Below are positions 38,301 through 46,060 of a stretch of DNA of 64,000 bases, in pieces. The notes below the pieces were generated by a model. The model made no database searches. It was not told the origin of the DNA and saw nothing but the letters and a program-made list of their open reading frames with translations. Each line of letters starts with the position of its first letter. Within the stretch, counting starts at the first letter, position 1. Source of the DNA: Flabesymbios commensalis (lineage: Eukaryota > Annelida > Polychaeta > Terebellida > Flabelligeridae); NCBI GenBank assembly GCA_964017125.1, contig OZ024902.1:55910791-55974790 (forward strand), in the 5' to 3' direction. Both the position numbers and the translations under genes were made by a program.

Positions 38301-38939
38301 TATTTTCACAAAATGGCATACCAACACAATCTGACTGTGAAGCAATGGCAGATGTATTGTAGATAGTAAAAAATGTAATTTATTTGACTTATAATTTGTA
38401 ACTGTGTAACTGAGACAACGAATTTAAATGCAATAGGCATGAGAAACATGAGAACATGTTTTTCTCATCATAAGTAATATTTGTTGTAGTGATTTGGTGA
38501 ATGCCTTGCCAGAATCTTCAACCTGTTCCAACACCCTTTACCTGCCCAGCTACGAAAGGTAATATCATAATATCAGTTAGCCTTCAAGACCCGATTACTA
38601 CTACTAAACCAGTTTCACCTACCTTTTTTTGTTCACAAATTGTCCATTTTTAAATGTGTTTCAGTGAGCAGTGAGTTATACTTTTGTTTAGTATTTGACG
38701 TGATAGTTGCTGTATATTGGGGTGGAAACTTAAATGTGTAACGTTGAATTATGCGATAGTCCTATATAGTCAATCATCTTAAGCAAATCAAAATATACAG
38801 ACTTCACATAAATGTAAATTTTGATGTAAATGTTCTTTTATGTTTTTTTTGTAGTGCAAAAATGGCAGAAGAGAAGCTAAGATATGCAGCTTATAACTGT
38901 ATTGCCATAGACACAGATATGAGTCCATGGGACGAATAA
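14689..38939 (+). CDS. HECTD3: HECTD3, HECT-type E3 ubiquitin-protein ligase (18 coding exons)
   Basis: Coding exons: 14689-14985, 16826-16986, 19137-19374, 19732-19847, 21988-22101, 22507-22595, 25638-25803, 27002-27083, 27710-27786, 28829-28987, 29817-29985, 31495-31617, 32712-32801, 35621-35821, 36914-37043, 37632-37785, 38490-38558, 38855-38939. All introns are GT-AG with matching phases, and the sum is 2,520 bp, 839 residues plus TAA (human about 861). The DOC/APC10 domain spans about residues 220-355 ([23 protein letters not shown]). The HECT domain spans about 490-835 ([31 protein letters not shown]), with catalytic Cys801 in SSTCSNTL and the C-terminal IDTDMSPW. Known HECTD3 proteins are cytoplasmic ubiquitin ligases acting on caspase-8, MALT1, TRAF3, TRIOBP and others. 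The start ATG follows an AG 1 base upstream (TTTTTGACAG), so a 5' UTR exon lies upstream and was not identified. About 15 residues between exons 2 and 3 are absent relative to human: a missed microexon or a real difference. Confidence 0.95.
15620..16630 (+). mobile_element. Minisatellite-cored element, family C, copy 1 (HECTD3 intron 1)
   Basis: It starts TTTTATCCTCCGCC, continues with a GTCCG-rich stretch and TTTCGTTTCCGGAGCAGAAC, then about 130-140-bp units containing TAGCTAGACCATT and ATGGCCGATTATCGGCCAT-like palindromes. It ends in a G-rich segment (GGCGATTATGGTGGCTGGC) and CTCTTGT. It is homologous end to end with 33035-34009. Noncoding. Confidence 0.75.
17263..17297. repeat. (TA)n microsatellite
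   Basis: An uninterrupted run of alternating T and A of about 35 bases in HECTD3 intron 2, directly before a CAGTAGAATCC terminus of a pogo-like repeat. Confidence 0.9.
17299..18410. mobile_element. Probable pogo/Tigger-type non-autonomous element
   Basis: The left end is TA followed by CAGTAGAATCCTGTTATAACG, which resembles pogo/Tigger ends (CAGT...CGTTATAACG next to a TA target). The right part (about 18230-18405) is a degenerate tandem array of roughly 26-35-bp units with GTATAACAAGATCGTCATAT. I could not see a clean right terminus or any transposase. Confidence 0.45.
18545..19053 (-). repeat. Interspersed repeat F, copy 2 (HECTD3 intron 2)
   Basis: Reverse-orientation homologue of 11746-12520. 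It ends close upstream of HECTD3 exon 3 (19137). A 140-codon antisense open frame crosses it but resembles no known protein and is interrupted in the other copy. Confidence 0.75.
19137..22595 (+). CDS. HECTD3: HECTD3 exons 3-6 (DOC/APC10-like domain)
   Basis: Exons 19137-19374, 19732-19847, 21988-22101 and 22507-22595, with exon 7 completing the fold. Motifs in order are [39 protein letters not shown], then [16 protein letters not shown] and the strand ending [10 protein letters not shown]. In APC10 the W-E-S-D-G-x-x-x-H-W-I segment forms a ligand-binding loop; in HECTD3 this domain mediates substrate recruitment. Splice phases are 0, 2, 2 and 1 after exons 3 to 6. Confidence 0.92.
19912..20430 (+). 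repeat. Interspersed repeat K, copy 2 (HECTD3 intron 4)
   Basis: It begins near a CTCCCCCCTACCAGGGGGAG hairpin and contains two to three partly duplicated modules (TATTAATTCCTAG.CTGCAT). It is homologous to 14402-14672 over its second half. No coding potential. Confidence 0.65.
21309..21545. repeat. Diverged tandem duplication of about 123 bp
   Basis: TCCCCTAAGGGTGTATGTAT near 21311 recurs as TCCCCTGAGCGTGTATGTAT near 21434. Both are followed by CAGATGCACATATT, GAGTTGTCAGT.TAGCC and TGTATTGTAGCT. It lies in HECTD3 intron 4. Confidence 0.75.
23734..24909. mobile_element. hAT-type MITE (CAGGGTTCCCACGG) carrying a nested family B element
   Basis: The termini are CAGGGTTCCCACGG (23734) and CCGTGGGAGCCCTG (ending 24909), followed inward by repeated CATGGAAAA-type sequence on both sides. 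CAGGG ends suggest hAT, and such ATGGAAAA-rich repeats are familiar from animal genomes. No clean 8-bp target duplication is visible: the flanks share only TGATA. The element is interrupted by the family B insertion at 24061-24786. Confidence 0.7.
24061..24786 (+). mobile_element. Minisatellite-cored element, family B, copy 1
   Basis: It opens with CCTCAGCCAAAATTTTGGCG and GATGCCCATTGTCGTCATCAGGC, then a CGTCCGTCCGTCTGTCC microsatellite. About 1.5 tandem units follow, with TAGCTAGACCATTACTAT and ATGGCCGATTATCGGCCAT. It ends with GGCGGGCTATTGTCGAGTGTG and GGCTGAGGCCT. It is the same family, in opposite orientation, as 59233-60804. Confidence 0.75.
26863..26916. repeat. CACTTGAAGTTGTG hairpin MITE core (intron 7)
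   Basis: TCACTCACTTGAAGTTGT pairs with ACAACTTCAAGTGGGTGA around an 18-nt loop. It is the best-preserved of five such hairpins in the window (others at 27295, 29125, 36262 and 63297). Confidence 0.8.
27295..27334. repeat. Same hairpin family (intron 8)
   Basis: CTTGAGGTTGTG pairs with CACAACTTCAAG around a GCGGTAGCGA-containing loop. Upstream flank (CTGATCGCGACTATAATCTG, ATCACTGATATTGGG) is shared with the copy near 63160-63350, so the parent MITE is longer. Confidence 0.75.
27935..28768 (+). mobile_element. Minisatellite-cored element, family E, copy 1 (HECTD3 intron 9)
   Basis: It contains GTGGGCTATTGCAATTGAA near its left side, then tandem units with CATGTATCCT..TCAAATTTGTTATGCATGTTAC and GGACAAGTTCAATAATGGC. 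A 54-bp internal duplication lies at 28195-28302. It ends AATGGCGGCGGGTTATTGTCGAGTGTG, about 60 bp before the exon 10 acceptor. It is homologous to 44474-45430. Confidence 0.75.
28829..38939 (+). CDS. HECTD3: HECTD3 exons 10-18 (HECT catalytic domain)
   Basis: Exons 10 to 18 encode residues 447-839. The N-lobe begins near [12 protein letters not shown] and includes [20 protein letters not shown] and [14 protein letters not shown]. The C-lobe has [34 protein letters not shown], and [19 protein letters not shown], with the thioester cysteine codon TGT at 38524-38526 in the short penultimate exon. The protein ends [10 protein letters not shown]. All hallmark residues are intact, so the gene looks functional. 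Confidence 0.94.
29080..29245. mobile_element. TTAACCCTT-type MITE with hairpin (intron 10)
   Basis: TTAACCCTTAGAGCACTGATC opens the element, and the CTAAAGTTGTGT...ACACAACTTTAG hairpin lies at 29125-29162. It is related to 36173-36348. The right end is not clearly defined. Confidence 0.5.
30251..30850 (+). mobile_element. Minisatellite-cored element, family D (HECTD3 intron 11)
   Basis: It starts TTTTTATCTCCCGCCCATGT with a complementary GGGTGAGGGATA, as in families A and C. It then has about four diverged units of roughly 150 bp (GGATTGTTTTCATATTGCA, CACATC...GGTGTAGATGTG, TTATGACCTTTGAC). The 3' end is not clear. A family B end fragment (GATGATTAGATGCTGAGGCC) follows at about 31062-31085. 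Confidence 0.6.
31741..32310. repeat. Tandem repeat of 179-199 bp, three copies (HECTD3 intron 12)
   Basis: CCTGGAAAACCAGGAAATTA occurs at 31752, 31951 and 32130, each followed by homologous sequence ending in GACCGGCCGCCCGAGGCAGG. The second interval is 20 bp shorter. The copies are very similar, differing by a few substitutions. CCTGGAAAACCAGG is itself palindromic. Confidence 0.85.
33035..34009 (+). mobile_element. Minisatellite-cored element, family C, copy 2 (HECTD3 intron 13)
   Basis: The 5' end is TTTTTATCCCCCGCCGG with a complementary GGCGGGGGGTA, then TTCGTTTCCGGAGCAGAACT, tandem units with TGTGCGGTTTCAGGTAGGGA, and a 3' segment GGGGGATTATGGTGGCCGGC ending CCCCTTGT. It parallels 15620-16630 throughout, including the GTGCACAGGAGAAGCAAAGT block. 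Confidence 0.8.
34622..34965. repeat. 172-bp perfect tandem duplication (HECTD3 intron 13)
   Basis: 34622-34793 and 34794-34965 match base for base by eye, beginning ATTATTGTTTGGTTCAATTT and ending GTAATGCGC. This is a very recent duplication or an assembly artefact. Confidence 0.9.
35945..36176. mobile_element. TTAA-flanked MITE (intron 14, first of a pair)
   Basis: TTAACCCTTAAAGCGCTGAA at the left is matched by GCGCTGTAAGGGTTAA at the right. It ends on the same TTAA that starts the next MITE. TTAA ends are typical of piggyBac-type elements. Confidence 0.65.
36173..36348. mobile_element. TTAA-flanked MITE with CACTTGAAGTTGTG hairpin (intron 14, second)
   Basis: It runs from TTAACCCTTATTCTGCTGAT to ATCAGGATAAAGGTTAA, 176 bp, with the internal hairpin at 36262-36307. 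It shares its left TTAA with the preceding MITE. Confidence 0.7.
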
Positions 38940-40425
38940 TGGACGATATATTTTAAGAAAAAAACATGTGATATTTTCCTCCGAATTTCTGTAATATATG
39001 GGTTGTTAATTTTTTATCATAGTTTTCAGGAAAACATGAGCCATGTTTGTTAGCACCATCAATATTATCATAAGACTGTATGAACACGTGAAATATTTCA
39101 TAATACACTTTGCACACAGGCATATAGAAAGCTAGTAATACATATTATGTGTATTATTCTTTTCTGGTTATATTAACATGTTATATTCATTTTTACTTCA
39201 CCTTGACATGTTGAATTTCCATATGTTAAACATAACAATAGTTTACAGCTAATGTTTACTAATGTTCATTAAGTGATGTGGAATATTGTTTTAGTGCAGT
39301 CTACTGTTGTTATTCATCTTCCACATAAACCGTCTACAGCCATCAATATCTATCCAATCTTTGTGAGATCATTCCCTGCCGATTACCCTGTTAAAGTGCG
39401 AAAATTGGCTATTTTGCATATCGAAAGATAACTGCCACAGCATTTTCTTACACGACATAAAGGCTATACAGTTGCCTATAATTATCTAATTTTCACGAAA
39501 CTGTCTCTGACTGATTATTCTGTTAAGTTAGCAAATTATTTAATTTTCAAGGTGGGCACCATGGCACTTGCAATAAGACGTCAACGCTCTGCAGTGACGG
39601 ATCTTTGCAAAATTTTCTGAAGCCGTTCTCTGACAGGCCAAAACCATCATTTTTATTTTGGCTCCTTGATAACATGACCATAGTAGACCCTATTCTACCC
39701 TCAACCATGGAAGAGTGTCTCAGCTTTTCACATGACGGGATCAGCCAATCACCGCCCCAATTCAGTTAATTTTCAAATTTTATGAGTACAGTAGAACTAC
39801 ATTGAATCTCGATTTGTTACATTGTTTGATTATACTGGCAGTCATGGGGCGAACATCCACATTGAGCTGATGCAGGGCTGATCATGATGATTATTTTTTA
39901 ATATAATTATTATCGTCAAGTGTGCTAAAGGGACATGCCCAGGTCTAAAATCATCAAAAATTCGGTGATTTTATTTTAGCTTAATAACATGACCATATGA
40001 TGTAAACATGTCCATAGACTTGAACTGCATAAGTTTTTTAATTTTTGTGCTGCGCATTCACCAGTTAGGCTAGATATAGAGACTTAATTTCCTGATTTCT
40101 AATTATTGACAACCATGTCAAAAATAAGAAATACGGGAATCTCGTCTCTATATCTAGCCTAACTGGCAAGTGCGCAGCACAAAAATTAAAAAACATGTGC
40201 AGTTCTAGTATATGGAAATGTAAACATCATATGGTCATATAAGGAAGCTAAAATAAAATCACCAATTTTTGGATGATTTTAGACCTGGGCATGTCCCTTT
40301 AATGTAAGTTGTTGCTGTATATGTTTGTTATCTATATTATTATGTATATAGCATAGTATATGGAATAATTTATCAGTACTATCATGTTTGTTATAAGCAT
40401 TAAAGAAAATGATTTTTTTTTTTTG
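38940..40425 (+). other. HECTD3: Probable HECTD3 3' untranslated region
   Basis: No AATAAA was seen between the stop codon and the MITE at 39926. The best candidate poly(A) signal is ATTAAA at 40399-40404, followed by a T-run and TTTTGTGG, a plausible downstream element; an AATAAA inside the MITE (40252-40257) is the alternative. Either choice puts most or all of the long-armed MITE inside the transcript. Confidence 0.4.
39926..40301. mobile_element. Long-armed palindromic MITE in HECTD3 3' flank
   Basis: TAAAGGGACATGCCCAGGTC at the left and its complement at the right close arms of about 160 bp that stay complementary, with small mismatches, through to GGCTAGATATAGAGAC near the centre. Only about 50 bp separates the arms. 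Noncoding. Read as RNA it would form a long near-perfect duplex. Confidence 0.88.
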
Positions 40426-40652
40426 TGGATTAGACTCATTTTTATCAAGTAGGAAAGACCATACTTAATCGCACCCTCTAAACAACGATTCTCTAATAAT
40501 TTGATACTTGGTTGTAAGATAACTACACAAATATATCTAATAGTGTTTGCATTATTTAAATTAAATTAAATTAAATGTATTATACGATATCGCGCAAACA
40601 CTTCTCGGCTGATGTAGTGATCCAAAATGACCAATAGATCGCAAAAATCAGC
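40302..40652. other. Spacer; nothing recognised beyond simple repeats
   Basis: It contains a T-run near 40415-40425 and a short (AAATT)n stretch at about 40558-40575. Confidence 0.5.
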
Positions 40653-43600
40653 TGGGGGTCCTGTGTGCATTTTTAGGTCCCCTAAGTTTCTATTAAAATT
40701 CGTTTAGTGGACCACCCCAGGAGTAAAAAAACTTGGGTAAACATTCTGGATCATGGTAGCAACTCAGAAAAACGATTTTCAAAATGGGCGCCAGTAGCCA
40801 TTCTGAAAAACCTATATGTCTATATCTTTTGCACCAGTTGGTCAATTTGGATGATCAAAATGTCAAGTATGAGGTTTTTTAGGGTGCTGAATCGATTGGA
40901 AGGGATTTTGAAATGACATGAAATAAAGATCATGCTAAATTCAAAATGGCCGCCATTCTGCTTCATCAAAGTTTATTTTTATCTTGATTTATAATTGACA
41001 CAGGTAGTAGTCCATGTGCCAGAATTGGTCCTCGTGCACCCCCACTGCTCTCCACGAGTGGTACCATTTTGATCAGGGGACTCCTGTGAGTGATTTTAAG
41101 GATGTTACAAAAAAAAAATGGGGCGCGATATGGGTTTCGGCCATTTTCAAAATTGCCTGCCGCAACGAAAATCTAATTTTTAACAATATCTCCAGTTCAA
41201 ATTTACATAGAATCATAATTTTGCTGTCTACGCATATGTTTTCATGGTCAAAAACCAAATTATATTAGCTAACATTCTATACAAATAATAACATGGTATA
41301 GTAATAAGGACAGGTATGGTTATAAAAGATAGCTTTGTGTCTCTGAACTTCTATTTTATGCAGTTAGCTTTCAGAAATACGTATTAATATCCTATAACGG
41401 AAATTTAGCTGGGCCATTATCTCGAGTTCTAATTGACATAGGATCTCCATTCTGGTGTTTGATGGTTTCATGTTTTTGGGTCAACGAATCGACTGCCACA
41501 ACATAGGCTACTAGAGCAATACCATAAAAGGTACATTTGAAAGAATCCACGATGGATTTCAACCAATGAGTTTTGAATCGCAATGTATATGTGGATTTTT
41601 TTTTTAATTAGCATTGTCATGGCAATATAGATATAATAATCGTTGTGGTACTGAAGACATGCATAGTTAGAAAAACATCACTTCGTGTATTTAAACTGTC
41701 ATGTATAACTAACATTTGAAATCGTATAATATGTCCCTTTTGTCATTTCATTTGTGTGAAAACAAACAAATGTACAAATGAATTATCGGGGTTACAAATA
41801 TAGAGGCATGTTCAAAATCAAAAATGATCTATGTCTCTAGTTATCCTATGTTACAACATGGGGGTGGGGTAAACATAGCTCTCTGTGAACCAAGGAGTAT
41901 TTTGGTGAAGGGGTGTCTAATTTAACTACAGCAAGAATGAATACATACATGCATGATTACAGAAATATGCACACTCTTCCATCGGATAAATAGCACGATA
42001 AATGTGCTGAAGCAGTTTTGACATTTCAATGCACTGATGGTGTCACAGTATGTGAACATATGGAATTCTGCGAGTCATGTAGAGTATTGTGCTGTGAATT
42101 CTTTGTCCAGTGCACTCATACTGACTCACCCCTCCCCCCTGGCAATCCTGTTTTTTGTTCAATATGACTAACATTAACTACAAAAGATATGTAGCTGATC
42201 AGCGTCTTTCGGTCGTATAGAATATTTGTATATTCACAAGATATATTTTATGAGTTACTACACATCAAACAAAATATTTTGCAGCTACTTACGCTGTAAC
42301 AAAAAAAACTCAATACCACAGGTTATCCTTTATTGTAAATTTACCCAAGAAAAAGAGTATGGATATATGATTATTCATAATAGTTACTTATAAATAATCC
42401 CTTTGTCTGTTGAATGTACATGTACACCATATGAAAGCAAAAATAATATTCAGCACACAAGAACAGACAACAGAACGTAAATTTAACAGTACGAGTGAAC
42501 TGGCGAAGGAATTCAAAGCACAATGTGCTAAATATCAGATGGTTATATGGAGGTGTGCATATATCTGGGTTTTTTTTAATCGTGTGCACTATATGACTAT
42601 TTGAAACACTACTCTAATAAGGGCCCATCATCATGTAATCTCAGGAGCTATTCTAATTGATGCCCCCCCCCCCCCCCGGCGAATAAATACGGTATTTCAT
42701 ATTGATTCATGTTGTTCTTCGCGTTCCTTCTCCAGCACGGCTCGCAATTTGCGTATGGTCATCTAAAACAACTAGTTCATGAGAGAGTTTGCTCCACATT
42801 TGTTGTAGTTGAGCCTCAAAGTATAATCCCATTATGTAAATTAGTGGTTCCATTTTCCCGGTGAGCCGGATACTAAGGTGTAACGTGGTGAGATCAAATA
42901 TGATTCTATATGTCAATTAAAACTCGGGGTAATGCCCACATTAGACTGAACATTGGGTATCACGACGCAAATTTTATGACAGGTTGGTAAGGGAGTAACA
43001 TATACATGTTCAAATACACGAAGGAGTGTTTTCTAACCATGTGGATGTCTTCAATACAATAACAAAGAACATTTCGTCGGTGGCCATCTTGAATTTTATT
43101 CAAATCCGCCATAATAATGTTCCAGTATGTTTTTTTTTCATTCGAGTCATTAACCCAGAAAACATAGGTGTAGACACCAGAATTGTGATTCTATTCCAAT
43201 TGCAACTCAAGACCCAGGATATCAATACTCATTTCTGGATTTTAGGCTGGTAACTGTACGCAATGTACAAGTTCAGAAATAAAAAGCAATATTCAATAAC
43301 CATGCATTGTCCTCGGTCCTATTATACTTTTTTATACAATGTCAGCAAAATAATTTGGTTTTCAGCATACATGTATAGACATTGTGATTTTGTCAAAAAA
43401 AACTGGGTTATGTGGACTATTTTCGAGTTTGCCATACAGAAATGCCCCAATATTTCAAATTTGCCTTATGGTGCTGCTCCAGTATGTTTTAAGTGATTTC
43501 ACGCGATTCGTTGACCCCATAAGACATAGGTGTAGACACTAGAATTGTGCTTCTATGTCAATAAGAACTCATATATTGGTTAAATTGCAACTTGGGATAT

Positions 43601-44032
43601 CAATATTACGTATTTCTGGACGATAACGGCGTAATATATGCCTACAAGATCACGTGAGACACAAAGCTATTCATTATAACCGTACCTGTCTTCTTTACTG
43701 TAACATTTTAACATGTAAACAAATTTTGTTTTCAATATAAACATTAAGATTTTGTCATAAATGATTTTCACCAGTTGCCATCTTGAATTTTTACGAATTC
43801 GCCATATAGGAATGACCCAATATTGTTCTAAGTAGTTTCATGTGATTTTTTGACCCTGAAAACATAGGTGTCTGACACCAAAATTATGATTCTCTGTCAT
43901 TTAGAAGTGGAAATATTCCCCAAATTAGAGTTTCATGGCGGCCATTTAAAAAAGTGGTCTAAACCTGGGGTGGTCCCCTAAACGAATTTTAATAGAAACT
44001 AGGGGACCTAAAAATGCACACAGGACCCCCAT
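40653..44032. mobile_element. 3.4-kb element with about 65-bp terminal inverted repeats
   Basis: The left end GGGGGTCCTGTGTGCATTTT continues to GTGGACCACCCCAGG (about 40719). The right end at 43966-44030 is its reverse complement with few differences. Inside, ATAGGTGTAGACAC.AGAATT blocks recur near 43162, 43526 and 43862, with an inverted counterpart near 41208-41250, plus several ATGGCCGCC/GGCGGCCAT segments. No transposase was found, so it is a non-autonomous DNA element of unknown superfamily. A C-run lies at 42664-42679. Confidence 0.75.
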
Positions 44033-44473
44033 CAGCCATTGGATTATAGGTTTGTTTTTTTGTCGCCCTTATTAACTTTTTTTAAATTTTCGACGCTATT
44101 AACTTTTCTAGAAATTTGTCCAATGTTTTTTTATTTGGTCGCCCTCATTAACTTTTCAAAAAAAAGGTTGAATGTTTTTTTTCTCTCAAGTGTTTTTTTC
44201 TGCTAGCCACACTTGCAGTCAGGTAACATTGATCATTATAATTAACGAGAAATTATTAGTACATACTGAATCTAGCTAGAAACGTGTTTGTGTTCACATT
44301 TTAGCGTTTGTTTACAGTACCTTGCCTCGTGTGATAGCCTAGTGACATAATCTGAAAAGTGCTCTAGAACTAGGTTCAGGGAAAAAACTTGTTATCATGT
44401 GAAAAATATTTTTTTTATTGTCTATAAGGGTGTCAGGCTTAAAAAAAACGTGGTTCCCGTTGCCGCATCATGC
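44033..44473. other. No gene recognised
   Basis: T-rich sequence with a twice-repeated 'cgccctnattaacttttt' motif near 44066-44160. No exon-like segment. Confidence 0.5.
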
Positions 44474-46060
44474 TTTTTATTCCCCGCTCGTAGGGGAAGG
44501 GGGGTTTTAATCGCGCTAGGATTCGGTCTGGCGTCCTGCGTCACGTTTTTTTGTGGGCGCAAAAATACAAAAACTACTCTTTTAAATTTTTTTAAATTTT
44601 AACATGACATTCCTTGCATTATGGGGATGTGCAAGTGATTTAAAAAAGGTGGGCTATTGCAATTGAAGTTAGGCGTCGTTGGCGTTAACATTTACTTGTG
44701 GGTGCGATAACTTGAAAAAAAATTCATGTATCCTTCTCAAATTTGTTATGCATGTTACTAATGACCAGTTCTGGGACAAGTTCAATAATGGCTGGAAAAA
44801 ATTCAAAATGGCCGACTTATTGCGATTTTTCGCCTTTTACGTCAATAATTTGACCTTGTGGGCGCAATAACTTGAAAAGTTTTTCATGTATCCTCTTCAA
44901 ATTTGTTATGCATGTTACTAATAAGCAGTTCTCGGACAAGTTTAATAATGGCTAAAAAAAATACAAAATGGCCAATTTATTGCGATTTTTCCCATTTTAC
45001 GTTAATATTTTGACCTTGTGGGCGCAATAACTTTTCATGTATCATCTTCAAATTTGTTATGCATGTTACTAATGAAATGAATCGGGCTTTAGGCCACCTT
45101 TGTGCGCATATAGGCTAAACTGGGCCAGGAGAACCTCATGAGGATGGTGAGATGATTGAAATGACACTGTCCTCCAGACACAGGATTCGAAATTCGAGCC
45201 CTGGCGGTCTGAGGCCGAGCACGCTACCTCTCGGTCACGGAGGCTCCCCACAATACTGATTTTCACACGTCGATGGGGAAGAAACAGACCGGGAACCGAA
45301 CTCTGGCGGGAAAGGCAGCGGTGCTAACCACTACCTTGGAGCCCCCGCCCTGCGTGTTACTAATAAGCAGTTCTCGGACAAGTTCAATAATCGCTGAAAA
45401 ATAATTCAAAATGGCCGATTTATTGTGGGCGCAAAAACTCTAAAACTTGGAAGTCAGAAATTATTCTAATTTTACTACAACATTCCTTTCGCAAGGTTTT
45501 ACATTCAAAATGGCCGCCACGGATCTACTTCACTTTTTTGGTGACAAAAAACTAGTTTGGTCAATTCTTTTTCAATTTTAACATCGCATTCCTAGCAACA
45601 CGTGGATGTACAAGTGACTTTTTAAAGATGCTACCAAAATTCAAAATGGCCGCCAGAAGTCCAAAAATTGTTGTGGGCACAAAAACTTGAAAACTTAACG
45701 TCAGAAAATATTCAAATTTTAGAATCTCATTCCCCACAATATGGAGATGTGCAGGTGATTTTTTCAGGTTTTGCTGAAATAAAAATGGCCTCCACATATC
45801 AATTTCAATTTTTTTGAGGTTGCAAAAACTTGAAGTCGTAAACCATTTAAATTCCCCACGATATGGAGATGTGCATGTGATTTTTTGAGGTTTTACTGAA
45901 ATTTAAAATGGCCGCCACCTCATAATTTTTTGTGGGCGCAAAAACTTCAAAAAATTAAAGTCAGAAATAATGTGCAGGTGATTTTCCTGAAATTTAAAAT
46001 GTCCACCACAAGTAGACTTTTTCAATATTTGTGACCGCAAAAACTCTAACCTATTTAATG
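44474..46060 (+). mobile_element. Minisatellite-cored element, family E, copy 2
   Basis: The 5' end is TTTTTATTCCCCGCTCGTAG with complementary GGGGAAGGGGGG, then GGGCTATTGCAATTGAAGTT and tandem units (CATGTATCCT, AAATTTGTTATGCATGTTAC, GTGGGCGCAATAACTT). It is interrupted by a SINE at about 45073-45352. Beyond 45430 a second set of units (ATGGCCGCCAC, GTGGGCGCAAAAACTT, CAT..GGAGATGTGCA) continues to about 46060. The 3' boundary is uncertain. Confidence 0.65.
45073..45352 (-). mobile_element. Two-part tRNA-derived SINE
   Basis: On the - strand it reads GGGGGCTCCAAGGTAGTGGT, TAGCAC (A-box-like), then GAGTTCGGTTCCCGG (B-box-like). It is followed by a second tRNA-like module, GGGGAGCCTCCGTGACCGAG, AGGTAGCGTGC and CAGGGCTCGAATTTCGAATC. 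It then reaches a non-tRNA tail with CATTTCAATCATCTCACC. The inserted segment splits a family E unit that resumes with TGTTACTAATAAGCAGTTCT. No target-site duplication was confirmed. Confidence 0.65.
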
